From Nectonema munidae (Eukaryota > Nematomorpha > Nectonematoida > Nectonematidae), in assembly GCA_030549495.1 (NCBI GenBank), contig JAUIRK010000189.1:310001-374000 (forward strand): DNA of 64,000 nucleotides, read 5' to 3'. A program made the position numbers and the translations under genes. This document shows positions 61,106 to 64,000 of this stretch, piece by piece. Position 1 is the first letter of the stretch. Each line of letters starts with the position of its first letter. The notes beneath the pieces were generated by a model. That model was not told the DNA's origin. It worked only from the letters and a program-made list of their open reading frames with translations, and did not search any database.

Positions 61106-61232
61106 TTAACCCGTTAACGACCAGAATAATCAGACGATATCTAATGTAAAGCAGAAGATTTGTATTAAAGAGCTTTGATAAACGCAGATGATTTTATTTT
61201 TGTAAAGTCGACATTGGGCGTTAACGGGTTAA
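61106..61232 (+). mobile_element. piggyBac-type MITE (TTAACCCGTTAACG family), full copy next to the hAT
   Basis: 127 bp from TTAACCCGTTAACG to CGTTAACGGGTTAA, with the same interior blocks as 44450 but GTCGAC once instead of the double palindrome. Its first TTAA overlaps the right target-site duplication (61100-61107) of the hAT element. Confidence 0.82.
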
Positions 61233-61749
61233 TACGATATCTTTTTTTAACCACAACATTTAGCAGTAGGTGATTTATCTTGAAGATGGAATTTCTGCAG
61301 TTAAAACTATTATGTTAAAAAGGAAAACTAGGTTTAAAAATGAACATTTCAATGGGTGTAGTTGTTACCCTTATTTTGATCACAATCTGGACTGTACAGA
61401 TTGATTTTTTAGAAGGATCAAGCAAGGAGCTTGAGGGTGAGTAGGAACCTCTAGTTGGCTCTATGTTAGTGTTCGTTAAGATTTTTAAATGGTACTAAGT
61501 ATCTGACTCCCAACACTTCATAATTTCATAAATAAATTAATGTCTTGGTTGCAGTGAATTGCGATTAATCGTAAGTAAAATGTTTAAATCAATAAGCGGA
61601 ATCGGCCTTTCTTAGAATCGGCACCGGATTACAGTGACGGCGCTAAGGTAGAGGAGATCAAAGAGGGCTTAATCCTTTAAACCCCAATTTTTTATCATTT
61701 GACCGTTTTTGCTTTTTTAGCTTGTCTTCCAGCTAAATAGAATATAAAA
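61233..61749. other. Intergenic DNA, nothing recognised
   Basis: A GC-richer patch (about 61610-61665, AATCGGCACCGGATTACAGT) shows no coding signal. Confidence 0.35.
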
Positions 61750-62070
61750 GAGTTTTTGAAAACGTTGAATAAATCTTTTATTTAACAAAATACTAGCAAT
61801 AATATTTCGGTCACTATGACCTTCTTCAGATATATATGACGTAAAATGAAAGCGTGGAGTGTCTTGCTTGCTGAGTGTTGAGAGGGATTATTGGTGCTGA
61901 TCGTAAAGAGATTACTTTAGGTTAATCACATATATAGTATGTATATTTACAGTGTTATAATGAAGATGTCTTAATAAATTGGTGTGAATGATATTAACTT
62001 TAGGTTCATGACACATATAGTATATATATTTACAGTGTTATAATGAAGATGTCTTGATAAATTTTATAGG
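61750..62070. repeat. Repeat tail motif and 83-bp tandem duplication
   Basis: ATATTTCGGTCACTATGACC followed by TTCTTCAG (61802-61829) resembles the end motif of some invertebrate retroelements, for example Penelope-like ones; this is a similarity by eye only. From about 61915 to 62070 two units 83 bases apart share TTTACAGTGTTATAATGAAG and ATGTCTT.ATAAAT. Confidence 0.4.
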
Positions 62071-62200
62071 TCTTTTTTTCACTAAAAACTTGATGTTCCC
62101 GTTTAGGGTGCAGTACGTACGAATAGGTAGAGGTGATAGGAATAAACGAAAGTTTTAAAAACGTTTATTTGAAGTAAACAAAAGCGAAACTAATAGAAAA

Positions 62201-63555
62201 TTAGTTAAATAGCCACTTTTTTACCTTAGCGTATACTATGCCACTCCTCAAAACAATGATCGTGGACACCAATAACACATTTAAAGGCAACCTTTTTTTG
62301 TCTTTTTTTTTACAAAAACCACGTCTTTTTTGTTTTTCTACAAATGAACTTTGGTAATGATCTTTTCTATCAAATCTAATTTCAGTACTAACTCGTTTTT
62401 TCTGGCAATATAGGACCATCAGTTTGAATACGAGGCACATCATACTTTTCCAAGTAAACATTAACAATATTACGTCGAAATGCTAATAAATCTTAGTGAG
62501 AATCATGTTTTTTTCTGTACAATATCCATGCATTCTGCACAACCATATCATCTATCTAGACAAAAAAAGCCAACTACCACTTTTTTGTCCTAATAGCTGT
62601 TTGATAAGTTGTGTTATTTTGGTCCGCACCATCAGCACTAACCATTTCTTTATTGTATTGGTCAATTAGAAAAGGCTGTTGAAAGCTAATAACGCTAATC
62701 CTTGCTTGTGCTTCCTTGTTCCATCTCTGCACTGATGATAAAAGCTGTATATCATCACAATTAGATGCTACATACACTGATTTATCTTTCCACCCCACTT
62801 TATTTTTTTGTGATTCTGTAATTAAATTCTTCGCGCTTAAACTTAACAATTTCTTTTTTCTTTGCTATGGAGCATTTGTTAAGTGTTCTCGAACTGCACC
62901 TGAAGCTTTGATTTATTGACCGCCAAAAACGAAAATATGTAAAAGTAAATTGTCCATAAAAATTCAGTACGCTAAATTCTTTGCCATTACATCAAGTAAA
63001 TATAAAACAACTGATAAATCAGCTGAATTTGGTCGATTTTGAAGACATCGTTTTGCAATAAGATAGATCGAACTTTTGCAATTTTTTGTAAATTCATATT
63101 TTCACTACGATGAAGGAAGGATAATAACTTTTTAAAACGGTTTCTTGACACTGTATCTGAAAGAGCAGTTTTTAAGACATCATATATAGGCACGAATACA
63201 ACATTCTGCCTTGCTTAAAACATTCTTAAAATAAAAAAAATAAAAAATTAGTTTGAAGGTAAGTCTCTCCTCTCGTGCCTATTGCACCCTATGAGGGTGT
63301 CTTCAAAAACTCAAAAAATGTTTATTAATGGTTCTTTATAACCATCTTTAAGTTATAGTCTTCAAAAAGTAAAATACAAAAAATTACCCAAAAACTGTTT
63401 TTCTGTCTACAGATAAAAAATAGTTGAAATTTGTAAAAAAAATTCCTTGCATATTTCTTTAAAAAGTTATATGTAATGCAAGAGCTGTTAAATTCATTTT
63501 GAATACTTTTTAACTTATGCGTCCTTATAGAGTGCAGTAGGCATGCATGGGTTAA
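62201..63555 (-). mobile_element. Second piggyBac element, core deleted
   Basis: A transposase remnant on the - strand. N-terminal side (63193-62987): SDTVSRNRFKKLLSFLHRSE. Then, without the two catalytic-Asp blocks in between, ASGAVREH (matching GTVREN), WKDKSVYVASN and YNKEMVSADGADQNNTTYQT with IRTKKW (62849-62574), YDVPRI, and a C-terminal finger ending IGVHDHCFEEWHSIR. Several frameshifts occur. The 5' end is probably at 63541-63555, where the - strand reads TTAACCCATGCATGCC, a piggyBac-like terminus. The other terminus was not found, so the left border is only the end of the coding remnant. It is a different family from the element at 2755. Confidence 0.72.
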
Positions 63556-64000
63556 AACGAACTTTCTTTCCCAGTGTGTCAAAAAATAATTTTCAATTTT
63601 TGATTAGCTTCTTTCAAAATTGAGCTTCAATAAAACTAATATAAATTTATATTTATGTATGTAAATAACAAATCTATATATTTAGTTTTAATTTATCACA
63701 GACGAGTTAGTTTCTAATCATTCTATATCTTTTGCGCTATACAATATACATATTTTCATCAACATAAATTAATTTAAAGGAAGGAAGAGCTGTGAGAGTT
63801 CAATAATAAATCAAATATGTCAAAAAATTATCACAACTGCTTATTCACTCTTCAAACTTTTCCTTAATTTCAATCTGCTTTTCTCTTTTTTCTATGGAGT
63901 AAGTCTACTTATTCATGTCGAGGTATAACTTTACCAAACTTAACAATTTGTAAGTTATAGTAAATAAATAGTATTTTTACTTGAATTAATAGAAATGTTA
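63556..64000. other. AT-rich DNA to the window end, nothing recognised
   Basis: No coding or repeat signal was seen. Confidence 0.4.

Noticed and set aside
1-64000. LTR retrotransposons, endogenous viruses, Polintons, CRISPR arrays, operons
   Set aside because: I looked for paired long terminal repeats, Gag/Pol, integrase, capsid or polymerase-type proteins and regularly spaced short repeats, and saw none. The tandem arrays at 47-50 kb have no spacer/repeat structure.

Overview
This is an AT-rich (roughly 70 % A+T by eye), gene-poor stretch of an animal nuclear genome. Spliced exons with GT/AG borders, a forkhead (FoxB-type) gene, tRNA-derived SINEs, non-LTR retrotransposon remains and many piggyBac, hAT and pogo/Tigger DNA transposons show a metazoan. 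The FoxB N-terminus is close to that of arthropod FoxB proteins, so an arthropod with a bloated AT-rich genome (for instance a parasitic copepod) is my best guess, but it is an inference. I see no prokaryotic features, CRISPR, rRNA or convincing tRNA gene, and no LTR or virus-like element.

Two host genes are supported. (1) The 3' end of an ANKLE1/LEM-3-type GIY-YIG endonuclease on the + strand: exons 99-293, 8009-8141 and 8202-8374, joined in phase, with the rest upstream of the window. Its 7.7-kb intron holds a hAT fossil, a nearly complete piggyBac element and two miniature elements. (2) A FoxB-like transcription factor on the - strand (24773-24066), apparently one exon in this window, with an EH1-like Groucho-binding motif near its C-terminus.

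Nearly everything else recognisable is mobile DNA. 0-8 kb: ANKLE1-like gene and its intronic transposons. 8-24 kb: mostly blank AT-rich DNA with two SINEs, two GC-richer promoter-like islands, low-complexity tracts and a 5'-truncated LINE (20.6-21.6 kb). 24 kb: FoxB. 25-31.8 kb: a diverged SINE and a GC-richer island with CA/TG microsatellites. 31.8-39.1 kb: a broken pogo/Tigger transposon, two SINEs, a hAT MITE with target-site duplication, a Tigger-type MITE and a hAT terminal fragment. 42-51.4 kb: a repeat-dense block with three piggyBac-type (TTAA) MITE copies, a 30-bp coding-like minisatellite, and a 3.28-kb TTAA-bounded element carrying two different ~150-bp tandem arrays. 56-63.6 kb: two hAT elements and a piggyBac remnant back to back, with a TTAA MITE touching the hAT target-site duplication.

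The most unusual object is the 46.9-50.2 kb TTAA element: piggyBac-like ends, no transposase, two satellite-like arrays, and relatives of one array lying outside its borders in both orientations. It looks like a non-autonomous transposon that has captured or seeded satellite DNA. The several TTAA families here, together with two decayed piggyBac transposases, suggest repeated piggyBac activity.
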